A stretch of 60,140 bases of DNA. Origin: Paractinoplanes polyasparticus. GTDB lineage: Bacteria > Actinomycetota > Actinomycetes > Mycobacteriales > Micromonosporaceae. The stretch is from NCBI RefSeq assembly GCF_019710575.1, contig NZ_JAHWFK010000067.1:1-60140 (forward strand). Direction: 5' to 3'. Shown here in pieces: positions 13,581-22,683 of the stretch; position 1 is the first letter of the stretch, and each line of letters starts with the position of its first letter. The notes beneath the pieces are model-generated. The model saw only the letters and a list, made by a program, of their open reading frames with translations, was not told the DNA's origin and made no database searches. The position numbers and the translations under genes are program-made.

Positions 13581-14372
13581 TCAGGCGGCGAGGCCGGCCA
13601 GTTTGCGGATGCGGTCGCGCTGTTCACGGTCGTGGTCCTCGGCGTGCACCTTCAGTGCTGCACGGCGCCGGTCCACCTCGGCGCGGACGCTGGCCTGCGT
13701 GTTCCGGGCGTTCTCCCGCTCAGCCTCAGCCGTGGCCAGCTCGGCGACGGCTAGCCGCAGCGCCTCGGCGGCTGCGTCGCGCGTTTTGACGGCGGCCTCG
13801 GCCTTGCGATCGGCGCGGGCCTTGACGGCGCCGGAACTGGTGAGCTGGTGCTCGGCTGCGGCCAGCTGAAGTTCCATCAGCCGGGTGCGGGCCTGCGCGA
13901 GCTGACCGGGGAGCGTCACCTCGGCGTCGATGCGGAGCTCCATGACGGCCTGGAGATCCTGGGCGTCGACCGCGGCCTCCAGCCGGCTCCGGGCGTTCCC
14001 AGAAGCGGCCTCCAGTTCGGCGACGGCCCGCTCCGCGGCCAGGAGGTCTTCCTGCTGGTCGAAGGGGTTCAGAAGGCCGAACAGGGCGTTCTTCAGCTGC
14101 TGGAGGTTCGTCGCGGTGATTGCTTCGGCGTACTGCCGGTCGGCTCTGCCCGTGGTCAGCGCCTGCCAGAAGCGACTGACAACTGCCGTGACCGAATCGA
14201 TCACTACTGCGATTGCTTCGTCCGTGGCGGTCCCCCGGACCGCGGCGACGAGGGCGTCCGCCGGGCCGACCAGGTCGACCGGACTCCCGGTCGCCGTGTA
14301 CTGGCGCAGGGCAGCAAGCAGGGCATCCGCGCAGGTCTCAGCGGTGGCGGTAGGTGGCGGTGCCTCAGTCAT
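13581..14372 (-). CDS. coiled-coil protein of unknown function
   Basis: The protein has 263 residues; the ATG overlaps the stop of the upstream HTH gene (ATGA). Residues 1-105 are globular and helical. From about residue 105 to the end there is nearly continuous coiled coil rich in Ala, Glu and Arg (LAAERAVAELEAASGNARSR, AEAAVKTRDAAAEALRLAVA). Scaffold, structural or regulator-partner roles are all possible. Confidence 0.65.
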   Translation of the reverse strand: MTEAPPPTATAETCADALLAALRQYTATGSPVDLVGPADALVAAVRGTATDEAIAVVIDSVTAVVSRFWQALTTGRADRQYAEAITATNLQQLKNALFGLLNPFDQQEDLLAAERAVAELEAASGNARSRLEAAVDAQDLQAVMELRIDAEVTLPGQLAQARTRLMELQLAAAEHQLTSSGAVKARADRKAEAAVKTRDAAAEALRLAVAELATAEAERENARNTQASVRAEVDRRRAALKVHAEDHDREQRDRIRKLAGLAA

Positions 14373-14803
14373 CAGATCCCTCCGTTGCTACGGGCGGCGC
14401 GGTACAACTCGGCCGCCTCGGGTTCGACCAGCCATACGCCGCCGGCGGTCTGCCGGCCGTCGAGGCGGCCCTCGGTTATGGCGAGCCGGACTGCTCGCGG
14501 AGTGATCCCAAGTAGTCCGGCAACCTCGGTGGCGGTCAGCGAGGACGATGCCTGACCAGCCGATTCGGTGTCCCGCTCGCTTCCTAGATCGGAAGCCAGA
14601 CCGCGGTGCCGTTTCCACGCCTCGGCGGCCAGCAGGATGGCCTCGAGTACCGCGTCGACCTCGGGGTCCATGCCGCGCAGGGCGTGTCGGACGTTGCGCA
14701 GGCCCTTCTGGGCGAGGACCGCGGCGACGCGGGCCGGCACGACCACGGCCGGGCCGTCGAGGCCGTACACGTAGCTGGAAGACGGCCTGGGTGGAACCGT
14801 CAC
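14372..14803 (-). CDS. HTH protein with MerR/excisionase-like fold
   Basis: The protein has 143 residues from GTG 14803; the start is not strongly supported by a ribosome binding site. Residues 85-140 contain a helix-turn-helix followed by a beta-hairpin (LTATEVAGLLGITPRAVRLA, then GRLDGRQTAGGVWLVE), as in excisionase-type DNA-binding proteins. The N-terminal half is unrecognised. It is coupled to the coiled-coil gene. Confidence 0.65.
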   Translation of the reverse strand: MTVPPRPSSSYVYGLDGPAVVVPARVAAVLAQKGLRNVRHALRGMDPEVDAVLEAILLAAEAWKRHRGLASDLGSERDTESAGQASSSLTATEVAGLLGITPRAVRLAITEGRLDGRQTAGGVWLVEPEAAELYRAARSNGGI

Positions 14804-15009
14804 TCAGACACCGCCCTCATGTACGGGTTCAAGAAACGCCGGGTGACGGAAGGTGATCTTCGAACCCTGGGAAACCCGTACGCAGGAAAGTTGCCCTCCC
14901 CGGCGGTACTGCTCGTCAGGGGCCCCTTGGGGGTTACTCCCCCACCCCTGGTGACGATCAGTAAGCATCGAGCCCAGCTTGGTTGCATCCGTAGGAAGAC
15001 CTGACTCGA
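14804..15009. other. gap with a small GC hairpin
   Basis: No gene is seen. TGGGGG and CCCCCA around TTACT near 14930-14946 can form a short hairpin that may terminate the upstream minus-strand operon. Nothing else stands out. Confidence 0.4.
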
Positions 15010-15312
15010 TCAGTCACGCACAGCCAACTGGATCAGGTTGTCCGGCAGCCGGAAGATGGTGGCGACAGTCGTAGCGTTGATCAGGTTCTTGGCGTCGAGG
15101 GCGTCGTCGGCCCAGGTCCAGAGCATGACCAGAGTGCGGATGCCACTCTCGGCCCAGTGCTCGATGACGAGGGCGAACGGCCCCTCACCGGAGACCTCGG
15201 CTGCCTCGTCCCAGACGCAGCCGGCCAGCGCGGCATAGGTCTGGTGCCGTGCCGGGCAGTGGGCCTCATGGCGAGGCAGGGCCAGCGCCGCGAGCATGGC
15301 CGGGGTCAACAC
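15010..15312 (-). CDS. small unknown protein, coupled gene
   Basis: The protein has 100 residues from GTG 15312, overlapping the TGA of the preceding gene (15306-15308). It has a Cys/His segment (HEAHCPARHQTYAALAGCVW) near the N-terminus and a hydrophobic helix (IRTLVMLWTWADDALDA). It is the last gene of the replication operon. Function unknown. Confidence 0.6.
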   Translation of the reverse strand: MLTPAMLAALALPRHEAHCPARHQTYAALAGCVWDEAAEVSGEGPFALVIEHWAESGIRTLVMLWTWADDALDAKNLINATTVATIFRLPDNLIQLAVRD

Positions 15313-15851
15313 GGACGGCCCAAGGTCGCGGGCAGGCAGTCGTCGCAGGCGCCGTACTGAACGGTGAGCGGTCCGATCTGGAGCATGCCCGGCGTGATGC
15401 CGTCGTCGGCGGTGCGGGCGCACACGCGGCCGCAGGCGTCGCAGGTGTGGGCGGCCTCGCTGTCCGGCGCCAGGCTGAACAGGTGCAAGCAGAAGCCGCA
15501 GACGGTCAGGTCCGGCCGCCACAGGGCTGCGAAGATCGGTTGCGGGTGGCCCGGGTGCAGGTTGTGCCTGCAAGTTTCACCACCGCCGGAGATCCAGGAC
15601 ACGAACGCCTGGATGATGCCCAGACGCAGCCAGCCGGGCAGCTCGCCGGGCGTGACCAGGCGCGAGGCCTCGTCACTGATGAGCTGGCCGGCCTGCTGCA
15701 GGAGGTCGGTGGCCTCGCTGATGGCGGCGTCGGCCTGGTCGCGGAAGCCGACCGGCGCAGTCTCGCGGGCACGCTCACAGACGGCGGCGAAGCGGGGGTC
15801 GAGCATCGCGCGCTCGAGGAGTAAGGCGGCCTGCTGGTTCGAGGTGGTCAT
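15306..15851 (-). CDS. zinc-ribbon-like protein
   Basis: The protein has 181 residues from ATG 15851. The N-terminal half is helical. The C-terminal half has CRHNLHPGH, then CGFC, CDACGRVC and CDDC, a Cys pattern compatible with two zinc sites. The gene overlaps both neighbours (stop/start overlaps at 15848-15851 and 15306-15312), so it belongs to the primase operon. A nucleic-acid-binding role is inferred. Confidence 0.65.
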   Translation of the reverse strand: MTTSNQQAALLLERAMLDPRFAAVCERARETAPVGFRDQADAAISEATDLLQQAGQLISDEASRLVTPGELPGWLRLGIIQAFVSWISGGGETCRHNLHPGHPQPIFAALWRPDLTVCGFCLHLFSLAPDSEAAHTCDACGRVCARTADDGITPGMLQIGPLTVQYGACDDCLPATLGRPC

Positions 15852-16306
15852 GCGCTCGCTCCCTCGTGCTGCCGTAGTTCGAGCTCGCCTGCGCAGCTGC
15901 CGCACACGCCGAACAGGAGCAGCATCGGGCCGATCGGCAGGGCGCCGCCGACCAGGCCGCCCCGTGCGTAGACGGAGCAGCGGTCGCACGTGTTGTCGTC
16001 GACCGGGCCGAACCGCGGGCGATCGGCGAAACAGTCGCGGCAGCTGACCAGCAGCGGCCGGCCCGCCTGGCCCATCTGGGTGTACATCGGGCCGAAGCCG
16101 CGGCCCGGGCCGACATGTGGGCAGAGCCGTGCTCGACCGCTGACCAGCTGACCGAGCACCGTGACGCCGAGCGAGACGAACCACGGGTCTCGGGCGGCGA
16201 CCTGGTGGCCGTGGGTGTGGGCAGCCAGGCGGCGCACGGTGTGCTGCTGGTCGGCGACGGCGACGCGCAGTTGCACGGCCTCGTCGAAGGTCAGGGCGGC
16301 GGTCAT
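15848..16306 (-). CDS. Cys-rich protein coupled to the replication gene
   Basis: The protein has 152 residues from ATG 16306, which overlaps the stop of the replication gene (ATGA). It contains CPHVG, SCRDCF, CDRC and CGSC, so at least one zinc site is likely. A hydrophobic stretch (GALPIGPMLLLFGVC) is between Cys pairs. It shares layout with its downstream neighbour (zinc pairs around a hydrophobic strand) and may be a distant paralogue. Confidence 0.65.
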   Translation of the reverse strand: MTAALTFDEAVQLRVAVADQQHTVRRLAAHTHGHQVAARDPWFVSLGVTVLGQLVSGRARLCPHVGPGRGFGPMYTQMGQAGRPLLVSCRDCFADRPRFGPVDDNTCDRCSVYARGGLVGGALPIGPMLLLFGVCGSCAGELELRQHEGASA

Positions 16307-19300
16307 GGTGTGGCAGTCCTTCCGGTCTGGCAGGGCTGGCAGGTGGGCCCGTGGCCACCGCGGCCGCGGGCGTGGTGGCGGGTGCCGCATCGGTCGCACG
16401 GCACCCAGGTGGCATCGGCGAAGGTCTGCGAGCACCGGGGGCAGTAGTTCGGGCCGGGCGCCGGTGGCATCGGCAGCGCGGGAGCCTCAGGTCGCGGTGA
16501 TTGCTGAGCGCGCTGCGGGGTTAGCGGGGTTTGCGGGGTCTGATCCGGCGGGCCCCACACGGGGTTTTCACTAACGGGTGACTCAACTTCTCGCGCGTAG
16601 GTCAGGGAATCAGACCCCGCAAACCCCGCTAACCCCGCAGCGGACTCGATTCGCCAGAGCCGGACCTTGTCGCGATTCGACCCCGCGGCCCGCACAGCCA
16701 AGCTCCCCGCCCATCGCCCGTCGCGGTTCATGAGCCAGCGCCCCAGCGTCTTCGCGATGCCACCGATACCCTGCGGTGAGCGCGCCGCCTTGTCCGCGAG
16801 CTCGGTTGGTAGGGCGTCGAGCGGGATGGGCTTATGTGCGATGCCGGCCCCCGCGTAGACGTTGTGGCCTGGGTCGACGTCGGCCAGGACCTCTTTCACC
16901 GTCCACACCTGATTCCCACGAACCTTGTGCACGGCGGTGAGGAAGTGCTCCCAGTCGTCGTCGTCGCTACCGACGACGATCTGAGTGGAGTCGTGGTCGA
17001 AGCCACCCTCGATGCCGGCCGTGGTGATGATGCCTTCGACGGTCTGTGTCCAGCGGGCGTATCCGTCGCTGCTGCGCTCCGACCCTCGCCGCATCCCCGC
17101 GACTACCCAGGCCTGCACGATGGTCAGCAGGGCGTGCAGCAGGTCTGCACGGTGCGCGGTGGCCCAGACCTCGGGGTCGCCGATCGCGAAGCCGGTGCGC
17201 AACTCAGGACGTGGCACGCCGGGGTCGATGGTGACCGTGATGGTCCGCCGTGGGATGTCTCCGCCGAGCGAGAGGTTGTTGCCGGTGACGACCCACAGCC
17301 GGTCGTTGGGCACGCCGATCCACTCGTTGCCGCCGAGCAGTCGGTCGCCCCACGAGTCGTTGGTGAGCAGGCCGGCGAACTTCGACGACCGCAGCACGCC
17401 GGAGACGTTGTCGATGACGACGACCGGGCCGGTGGTCATCTCGAGGATGGCGGTGATCTGCTTACCGAGCTCGGCCTCGTCGTCGGGGAACTCGGCCCGG
17501 AACACGCCGCCGTGAACGATCCGCGCGACGTTGGCGAGCTTGGTCTTCCCGGAGCCGCGCTGGTGGGCGCCGATCGCGATCAGCTTGTACGGCGGCGGCA
17601 CGATGGCGCGTAGCAGCGGTGTGATGAGCGCGCCGATGTAGTTCGCCCGGCTGGATGCGCTGGTGAACGGGAAGCCGGACAGCAGCAGGTCGATCCGGGC
17701 GACCGCCGCCTGGATCTGCTCCGGTGTCGGGTGTTCGGGCACGGCGGGGATGGTCAGTTTGGGGTCAGGCAGGTAGAGCAGCCGGGTCACCGGGTCGTAG
17801 CCGGGGGTGCGGATCAGGCTGCCGTCGGGCCGGAAGGCCGGGGTGTGGATGACGCCGCGCAGGCGACGCAGCTGGGGCAGCTCGTCGAGTACGGCGCTGA
17901 CGCGCTTGGCCGATGCGGCTGGGAACATGGCCGGTATGTAGAACTTGACCTTGTCCTTGCCGCTGCCGCTCGATGCTTCCTTGACGCAGTCGAAGGCGAT
18001 CTGGACGCGTGCGGCGACATACTCCGAGTGCGCGCGCTGGACCTGCGCCGGGCCGTCGTCACCGTCTTCAACGGCGCCGCGCAGCGGTACGTACCCCTCC
18101 TCGCCCTCGCGCGGGGTGTGGACCAGGTCGGCCCCGCGCAGGAACATGCCGGCGAGCAGGCCCCGGCCGAGGTTGACACGCAACCACTCGAACATGACCG
18201 CGGGGTTGCCGACGTCGAGTGACGGTCGCGGTGCGATGACCGCAGGGGGCTGACCGGTGGCCGGCTCGACGGGCTCGGTGAACCAGGCCGGCGGCGGTGT
18301 CGCCAGCGGCCAGGCCGACCCAGGCGGCGGCGTGCCGTACCCGCGAGCGGCCAGGTCGCGAGCGGCGGCACTGTGGTCGCCGCCGTGGTTCAGCAGGGCC
18401 CATGCCCCGAACTTGGAGTAGGTCTCGCCTGTATCGAGCACGGACTGAAACTCCGTGCTGCTCGTGAGGACCTTCAACCGGTCGGTGCCGCCGTGGTTGG
18501 TTGTGGCGCTGTGGCCGTCCCGCATGTCCTTGCCGGGGCGGGTCCAGTAGGTGACGCCGTCCTCCTGGTGGCGCTCTTGCCAACCTTCGGGTTCGAGGAT
18601 CTCGGCCCAGCTGGTGTGGGCGGCGAAGTCGTCCCCCGGGCTCAGTTGGCCACCGATGGTCGCTGCACGCGGTTGCGGCGCTGTGACCGCGGTCTGCTTG
18701 GCCGGCGGCGGCAGCTGGTCGAGGACGCGCACGAGGTCGTGCAACTGCCTCTGCTCGGCCGTGGTGACGGTAGGCACAACGCCGGGCGCACCGATGGCCA
18801 GCCGCCAGGGCTGCCCAGTCGGGTGGGTGGGCCCGCCGGACGGCGCGACGACGACGTAGCCACCCTCGCCCCGGGTCTCCGCGAGCACTCGGATGACGGT
18901 GCGGCCCTTGGCCACCAGGTCTGGCTCGTTGCCGGTCAGCTCGTCGGTCCGGGCGGGGCGGCTGGCCAGCTTGGTGTTGCCGGGCACCGGGCCGCCGGTG
19001 ATGCGGTAGAGGATGTGCACGCCGCCGGACGGGGTCATCTCCACGTAGGCGCCCGGGTCGACGGTGATGCGTCGCCACAGTTCGTCGAGGCCTCGCTCGG
19101 CGGCGGCTGCGGCGACCTTCTGCAGTGCGCCTTCCTGCATGGCCCGGCCCTCGGCCTCGAGCATTTCGAGGCCACCGGAGACGGCACCACAGACCAGGCC
19201 GATGCCGTGGTGTTGTCCGCTGGCCAGGGCCTCGCGGGGGAATTGCTCGCGCTGGTAGCGCTTCCAGTCGCCGAGGGGCCGTTTGGTCCCGTCGCCGGCG

Positions 19301-19398
19301 GCTGGGAGAACACAGAAGCCGGCGTCGTGCCACGCCAGGGCGGCGTCGCGGACGACGTCGACGTGGGTCGGTGTGATGGTCAAGGGTTGCTCCTCCAT
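16303..19398 (-). CDS. Prim-Pol / ATPase replication protein
   Basis: The protein has about 1031 residues from ATG 19398 (GGCAGG upstream); a further in-frame GTG at 19473 has no ribosome binding site. Residues 5-215 look like a bifunctional primase/polymerase domain (AGFCVLPAAGDGTKRPLGDW, EMTPSGGVHILYRI). The middle has a helicase-type ATPase: Walker A GAHQRGSGKT and Walker B PVVVIDNV. The C-terminus carries paired CxxC motifs (CPRCSQ, CDRCGTRHH, CQPCQ). It should start or drive element replication, as primase-type Rep proteins do in actinobacterial elements. A 33-bp inverted repeat is embedded at 16512-16641, in a linker before the zinc region. Confidence 0.85.
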   Translation of the reverse strand: MEEQPLTITPTHVDVVRDAALAWHDAGFCVLPAAGDGTKRPLGDWKRYQREQFPREALASGQHHGIGLVCGAVSGGLEMLEAEGRAMQEGALQKVAAAAAERGLDELWRRITVDPGAYVEMTPSGGVHILYRITGGPVPGNTKLASRPARTDELTGNEPDLVAKGRTVIRVLAETRGEGGYVVVAPSGGPTHPTGQPWRLAIGAPGVVPTVTTAEQRQLHDLVRVLDQLPPPAKQTAVTAPQPRAATIGGQLSPGDDFAAHTSWAEILEPEGWQERHQEDGVTYWTRPGKDMRDGHSATTNHGGTDRLKVLTSSTEFQSVLDTGETYSKFGAWALLNHGGDHSAAARDLAARGYGTPPPGSAWPLATPPPAWFTEPVEPATGQPPAVIAPRPSLDVGNPAVMFEWLRVNLGRGLLAGMFLRGADLVHTPREGEEGYVPLRGAVEDGDDGPAQVQRAHSEYVAARVQIAFDCVKEASSGSGKDKVKFYIPAMFPAASAKRVSAVLDELPQLRRLRGVIHTPAFRPDGSLIRTPGYDPVTRLLYLPDPKLTIPAVPEHPTPEQIQAAVARIDLLLSGFPFTSASSRANYIGALITPLLRAIVPPPYKLIAIGAHQRGSGKTKLANVARIVHGGVFRAEFPDDEAELGKQITAILEMTTGPVVVIDNVSGVLRSSKFAGLLTNDSWGDRLLGGNEWIGVPNDRLWVVTGNNLSLGGDIPRRTITVTIDPGVPRPELRTGFAIGDPEVWATAHRADLLHALLTIVQAWVVAGMRRGSERSSDGYARWTQTVEGIITTAGIEGGFDHDSTQIVVGSDDDDWEHFLTAVHKVRGNQVWTVKEVLADVDPGHNVYAGAGIAHKPIPLDALPTELADKAARSPQGIGGIAKTLGRWLMNRDGRWAGSLAVRAAGSNRDKVRLWRIESAAGLAGFAGSDSLTYAREVESPVSENPVWGPPDQTPQTPLTPQRAQQSPRPEAPALPMPPAPGPNYCPRCSQTFADATWVPCDRCGTRHHARGRGGHGPTCQPCQTGRTATP
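16512..16641. repeat. 33-bp perfect inverted repeat made of GCGGGGTTW triplets, inside the replication gene
   Basis: The arms are 16512-16544 and 16609-16641 with a 64-nt loop. Each arm contains three tandem 9-bp units, GCGGGGTTA, GCGGGGTTT and GCGGGGTCT. On the coding strand it encodes a low-complexity linker (AAGLAGFAGSD and TPQTPLTPQ). Replication genes often carry their own origin, so an iteron-type origin is a reasonable hypothesis. It also resembles the word arrays at 5811-7790. Confidence 0.85.
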
Positions 19399-19609
19399 GC
19401 CCTGCCTGCCCCCAAGCAGGTGCGTGCGGCCCTCGCGGTTGGGCCGGGTGAATGAGTCAGAGGTGTCGAGCACGACTCACCACGGGCAGCGGCAGGAGGT
19501 GACGGCGGTAGGCACTGCGGCCCCGGCGGCGTTACCCTGACCCTGCTGGTACGTGGCGGTAGCGAGGCGGTCTCTGTGGCGGGGGCCGCTTTCGTGCGTC
19601 TGGAGCACC

Positions 19610-19852
19610 TCAGGCCACCTGCGGCCGATCGCTCGTGGCCTCGTCGATGACGGCGAGGATCGAGCTGGTGGTGACGCGGATCCGGCGGCCGACGCTGAGC
19701 GCCTTGGCCGGGAACTCCTTCGCCTTGATCAGGTCGTATGCGTGCGCCCGGCTGATGCCGAGCGCCGCCGCAGCGTCTTCGACGCTGACGGTGGCCGGCC
19801 AGCGGCGCACCTCTTCGAGAGTCGGTCCGATCGGCGTGGTCATGGCGGTCAT
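19610..19852 (-). CDS. xis: excisionase-like HTH protein
   Basis: The protein has 80 residues. The HTH (VSVEDAAAALGISRAHAYDL) is followed by a wing-like hairpin (FPAKALSVGRRIRVTTSSIL). This is the usual size and fold of recombination directionality factors beside actinobacterial integrases. It is divergent from the XRE gene and shares an operator-like inverted repeat with it. The symbol is by analogy of context, not proven. Confidence 0.75.
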   Translation of the reverse strand: MTAMTTPIGPTLEEVRRWPATVSVEDAAAALGISRAHAYDLIKAKEFPAKALSVGRRIRVTTSSILAVIDEATSDRPQVA

Positions 19853-19879
19853 CGCCCCTCCGTACCTTCCAGGGATCGC

Positions 19880-19975
19880 GTTATACCTCTGTTAGGGAAA
19901 CAGCGGCAGCTTGAGGGGACCATACAGACCTCGTGGACACCTGGCAAGTTCGGGGATAGGGTTTCCCTCTCAGAG
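19880..19975. promoter_or_regulatory. divergent promoter/operator between xis and the XRE gene
   Basis: CTCTGTTAGGGAAAC (19887-19901) and GTTTCCCTCTCAGAG (19961-19975) are inverted copies matching at 13 of 15 positions. TATAAC on the minus strand (19880-19885) is a good -10 for xis. The repeats are well placed for a repressor that switches the element, probably the XRE protein. Confidence 0.6.
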
Positions 19976-19992
19976 GAACGTTGGGGGCATTA

Positions 19993-20769
19993 ATGGCGGC
20001 GAGCGCGCCGGGTGAAGTGCTGGGTCGGCAGGTCAGGCGGTGGCGTGAAGAGCGGAAGCTTTCAGCCCAGGCGCTGGCGAACCGCTTGCACGAGATGGGT
20101 TCGAAGCTTGATCGTCGGTCGATCTTCAAGATCGAGACCGAGAACCGCAGCGTGAGCGTCGACGAGTGGCTGCAGCTGGCTCACGCGCTGGCCGTCCCGC
20201 CGCCACTGCTACTGGTCGACCTCGATTCCGGTGATGACGTCGCGATCGCGCCGAACATCGCTCTGCACCCGTGGATCGTCTGGCGTTGGATCGGTGGCGA
20301 GCATGCTTCGCCCGTGCCGTCGGAGCGTGGTGGCGCCCTGGTCTCCCGGGTCGAGGAGTTCGGCCGGGCCCGGCTGGCTGTGCAGCTCTACCAGCAGGAG
20401 GAGGCGTCTTCGAACGCGGTGAGTCGCGCGGCCGCGGACATCCGCGCGGCCGAGTACACCGGTGACGAGGAGCGGCTGCGGGTCGCCAAGTCCGACCGCG
20501 TCGACAACCTCCGGATCCTCGCGCAGGCCCTCGACGCGATGCTCGAGAACGGCATGACACCGCCGGGTAAGCCGCCCGCTGTGATCGAGGCGATCAGGTC
20601 CCTCGATCTCTCGAAGTACCCGGATCGGCTCGTCGTCTGGACGGGGCCGGCCGACGAGGAGACCGAGGCCCCGTCCGACGTCATGCGACCGGTCACGCCG
20701 GAGGACGCCGCGGAGTTCAACGCTGCGGCTGCCCGCCGACGCAAGCGCACAGGCGGCAACCCGAGCTGA
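19993..20769 (+). CDS. XRE-family regulator
   Basis: The protein has 258 residues from ATG 19993 with GGGGG about 8 nt upstream; a TTG at 19981 is a weaker alternative. Residues 10-65 form an XRE HTH (LGRQVRRWREERKLSAQALA). The rest is helical, charged and Ala-rich, without a known sensor domain. It is transcribed toward the integrase and is the likely repressor of the element's lysogeny-like switch. Confidence 0.75.
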   Translation: MAASAPGEVLGRQVRRWREERKLSAQALANRLHEMGSKLDRRSIFKIETENRSVSVDEWLQLAHALAVPPPLLLVDLDSGDDVAIAPNIALHPWIVWRWIGGEHASPVPSERGGALVSRVEEFGRARLAVQLYQQEEASSNAVSRAAADIRAAEYTGDEERLRVAKSDRVDNLRILAQALDAMLENGMTPPGKPPAVIEAIRSLDLSKYPDRLVVWTGPADEETEAPSDVMRPVTPEDAAEFNAAAARRRKRTGGNPS

Positions 20770-20896
20770 CGCGGTAGACGCACAAGGCGTCCGTGGATCT
20801 CTTCTCACCACATTGAGGCTGTGATGCGGTGGCCTTCACCAGCGGTGATGTGCCACCGTCTCACGCAAATCTCACAGCTCTGGGAGAGGAAGACCG

Positions 20897-22129
20897 ATGC
20901 CACGAGGCTCCGATCCGATCAAGAGAGTGGTGCTGCCGTCCGGCGCGGTGCGCTACCGGTTCACCGTCGACGTCGGCCAGAAGGTGAAGACCGAGAACGG
21001 CCGTCCCGTGCTCAAGGACGGCAAGCCGGTCATGGTGCGCGACCAGCGGACGCACTCGTTCGAAAGGCGCAAGGACGCCGTCGAGAAGCGCTCGGCGCTG
21101 CTGGCCGACCGGGCCCGCGGCACCTTGGTGGCCGCGTCCAAGGTCACCGTGTCGCAGCACCTCGAGGACTGGCTGGCCGGCAAGCGCGATCTCAAGAAAC
21201 GCACCTTCGGCAACTACCGCGATGCGCTCAAGCCGGTGCACGAGGAATTGGGCCAGATCGAGTTGCAGAAGCTCAGCAAGGCCAGCGTCGACCAGCTGGT
21301 GACTCGGATGCTGGCCAGCGGCCGGCGAGTCAACCGCAAGGGAACACCGCTCGCGCCGTCGACGGTGATCCTGATGCTGACCGTGCTCAGCATGGCGCTC
21401 GACGACGCGATGGCGCAGGGCTTGGTACTGCGCAACGTCGCTCGGCTGGTCGAGCGGCCTAAGGCGACGCAGCACGAGATGAAGACCTGGACGGCCGAGC
21501 AGGCGGCGACCTTCCTCGGCGCCATCGCGAGCGAGCGCCTGGCGGTCGGCTGGGGCATGGCGATGTACGGCATGCGCCGCGGCGAGGTGCTCGGCCTGCG
21601 ATGGTGCGACGTCGACCTGGTCGGCAAGTCGCTGGCCATCCGCAAGACGCGCAGTCCGCTCGACGGCGTCGTGATCGAGGACGATCCGAAGACCGAGCGC
21701 AGCAAGCGGACGTTGCCGCTCGACGACGATCTCGTGGGGGCGCTGACTGCGCTGCAGCTGCGCCAGCGTGAGGAAGCTGAGGAGGCCGGCGACGCCTACG
21801 GCGCCTGCCCGGACTGCGGAGAGCTGCACGTGGTCGTCGACGAGCTCGGCGTGCCGGTCCATCCCGAGTCGTTCAGCGACCAGTTCACGGTGAGGGTGAA
21901 GCGAGCCGGCCTCCCCGCCATCCGGCTGCACGACACCCGGCACACCTGCGGGACGCTGATGCACCTGCGCGGCGTGCCCACCGCGGTGATCTCCGCGTGG
22001 CTCGGCCACTCCTCGGCCAGCTTCACGATGAAGGTCTACGTTCACAGCCAGGACGAGGCGCTGCGCGCGGCCGGCGCGACCTTGACCGGAGCGTTCCGGC
22101 CGGCGCCTGCGGGCGTTGACGTCGGCTAG
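20897..22129 (+). CDS. int: site-specific tyrosine integrase
   Basis: The protein has 410 residues; ATG 20897 has GGGAGAGGAAG upstream. An arm-binding N-terminal region is followed by a SAM-like core-binding domain (VSQHLEDWLAGKRDLKKRTF). The catalytic domain has Arg I in MRRGEVLGLRW, then HDTRHTCGTLMHLRG (His-x-x-Arg), LGHSS and the nucleophile Tyr in KVYVHSQDE. It recombines the attachment sites at tRNA-Ala and lies directly beside the intact tRNA. Its stop overlaps that of the convergent membrane-protein gene. Confidence 0.95.
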   Translation: MPRGSDPIKRVVLPSGAVRYRFTVDVGQKVKTENGRPVLKDGKPVMVRDQRTHSFERRKDAVEKRSALLADRARGTLVAASKVTVSQHLEDWLAGKRDLKKRTFGNYRDALKPVHEELGQIELQKLSKASVDQLVTRMLASGRRVNRKGTPLAPSTVILMLTVLSMALDDAMAQGLVLRNVARLVERPKATQHEMKTWTAEQAATFLGAIASERLAVGWGMAMYGMRRGEVLGLRWCDVDLVGKSLAIRKTRSPLDGVVIEDDPKTERSKRTLPLDDDLVGALTALQLRQREEAEEAGDAYGACPDCGELHVVVDELGVPVHPESFSDQFTVRVKRAGLPAIRLHDTRHTCGTLMHLRGVPTAVISAWLGHSSASFTMKVYVHSQDEALRAAGATLTGAFRPAPAGVDVG

Positions 22130-22536
22130 AACCACTGCCAGATCCATGGATCCGGCACGAAGTTGAGGAAGAAGAAGACGAGCCAGATCAGCCCGGCGAG
22201 CATGACGAAGGCAGCGAGGCGAAAGTTCTTGCGGTCACCCCGAGCTCGCCGCGCAAGCTGGGCGGTGGCCTCGTTGTAGAGAGCCACGCAGCCGAGGAGG
22301 GTCCCGATACTGGCTATCCGGGTTTCCCAGTCGCTGAGGGACTTGTCGTACGTGACCGCACTAAGGGTCACTGCCAGGCTCAGCAGCACCCCGAAAAGAC
22401 CGAGCGTGTAGAGGGTTGCGGTCTTGGCCTGCGCACGGTCGTCAGGGTCTTCGGTAAGACCCTTGGACTCCACGGCGAAGGCAATCAGGAGAGCAGAGTT
22501 GACCTGGGCGAAAATCTCTGCGGCATCGGGGGACAT
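22126..22536 (-). CDS. small multi-pass membrane protein
   Basis: The protein has 136 residues with three likely transmembrane helices (LGLFGVLLSLAVTLSAV, IASIGTLLGCVALY, AAFVMLAGLIWLVFFFLNFV). It is convergent with int and their stop codons overlap within a CTAG. It is the last gene before the attachment site. No family recognised; surface exclusion or membrane-stress roles are conceivable but unsupported. Confidence 0.65.
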   Translation of the reverse strand: MSPDAAEIFAQVNSALLIAFAVESKGLTEDPDDRAQAKTATLYTLGLFGVLLSLAVTLSAVTYDKSLSDWETRIASIGTLLGCVALYNEATAQLARRARGDRKNFRLAAFVMLAGLIWLVFFFLNFVPDPWIWQWF

Positions 22537-22683
22537 AAATGGAAGCTAGACGACCGGACGGTCCAGCCACCCGGTCATGAATGCGACAGCGGGGCGGGGT
22601 CGCTGAGGTCGCCGACGAACCTGCCGCGTCAGACGGAATGCCATGTGAGATCTCGTGAGATATCCGGACCCCAGAAAGCGGAA

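Noticed and set aside
12500..19398. Complete prophage
   Set aside because: Apart from the tape-measure gene I found no capsid, portal, terminase, lysis or tail-fibre features.
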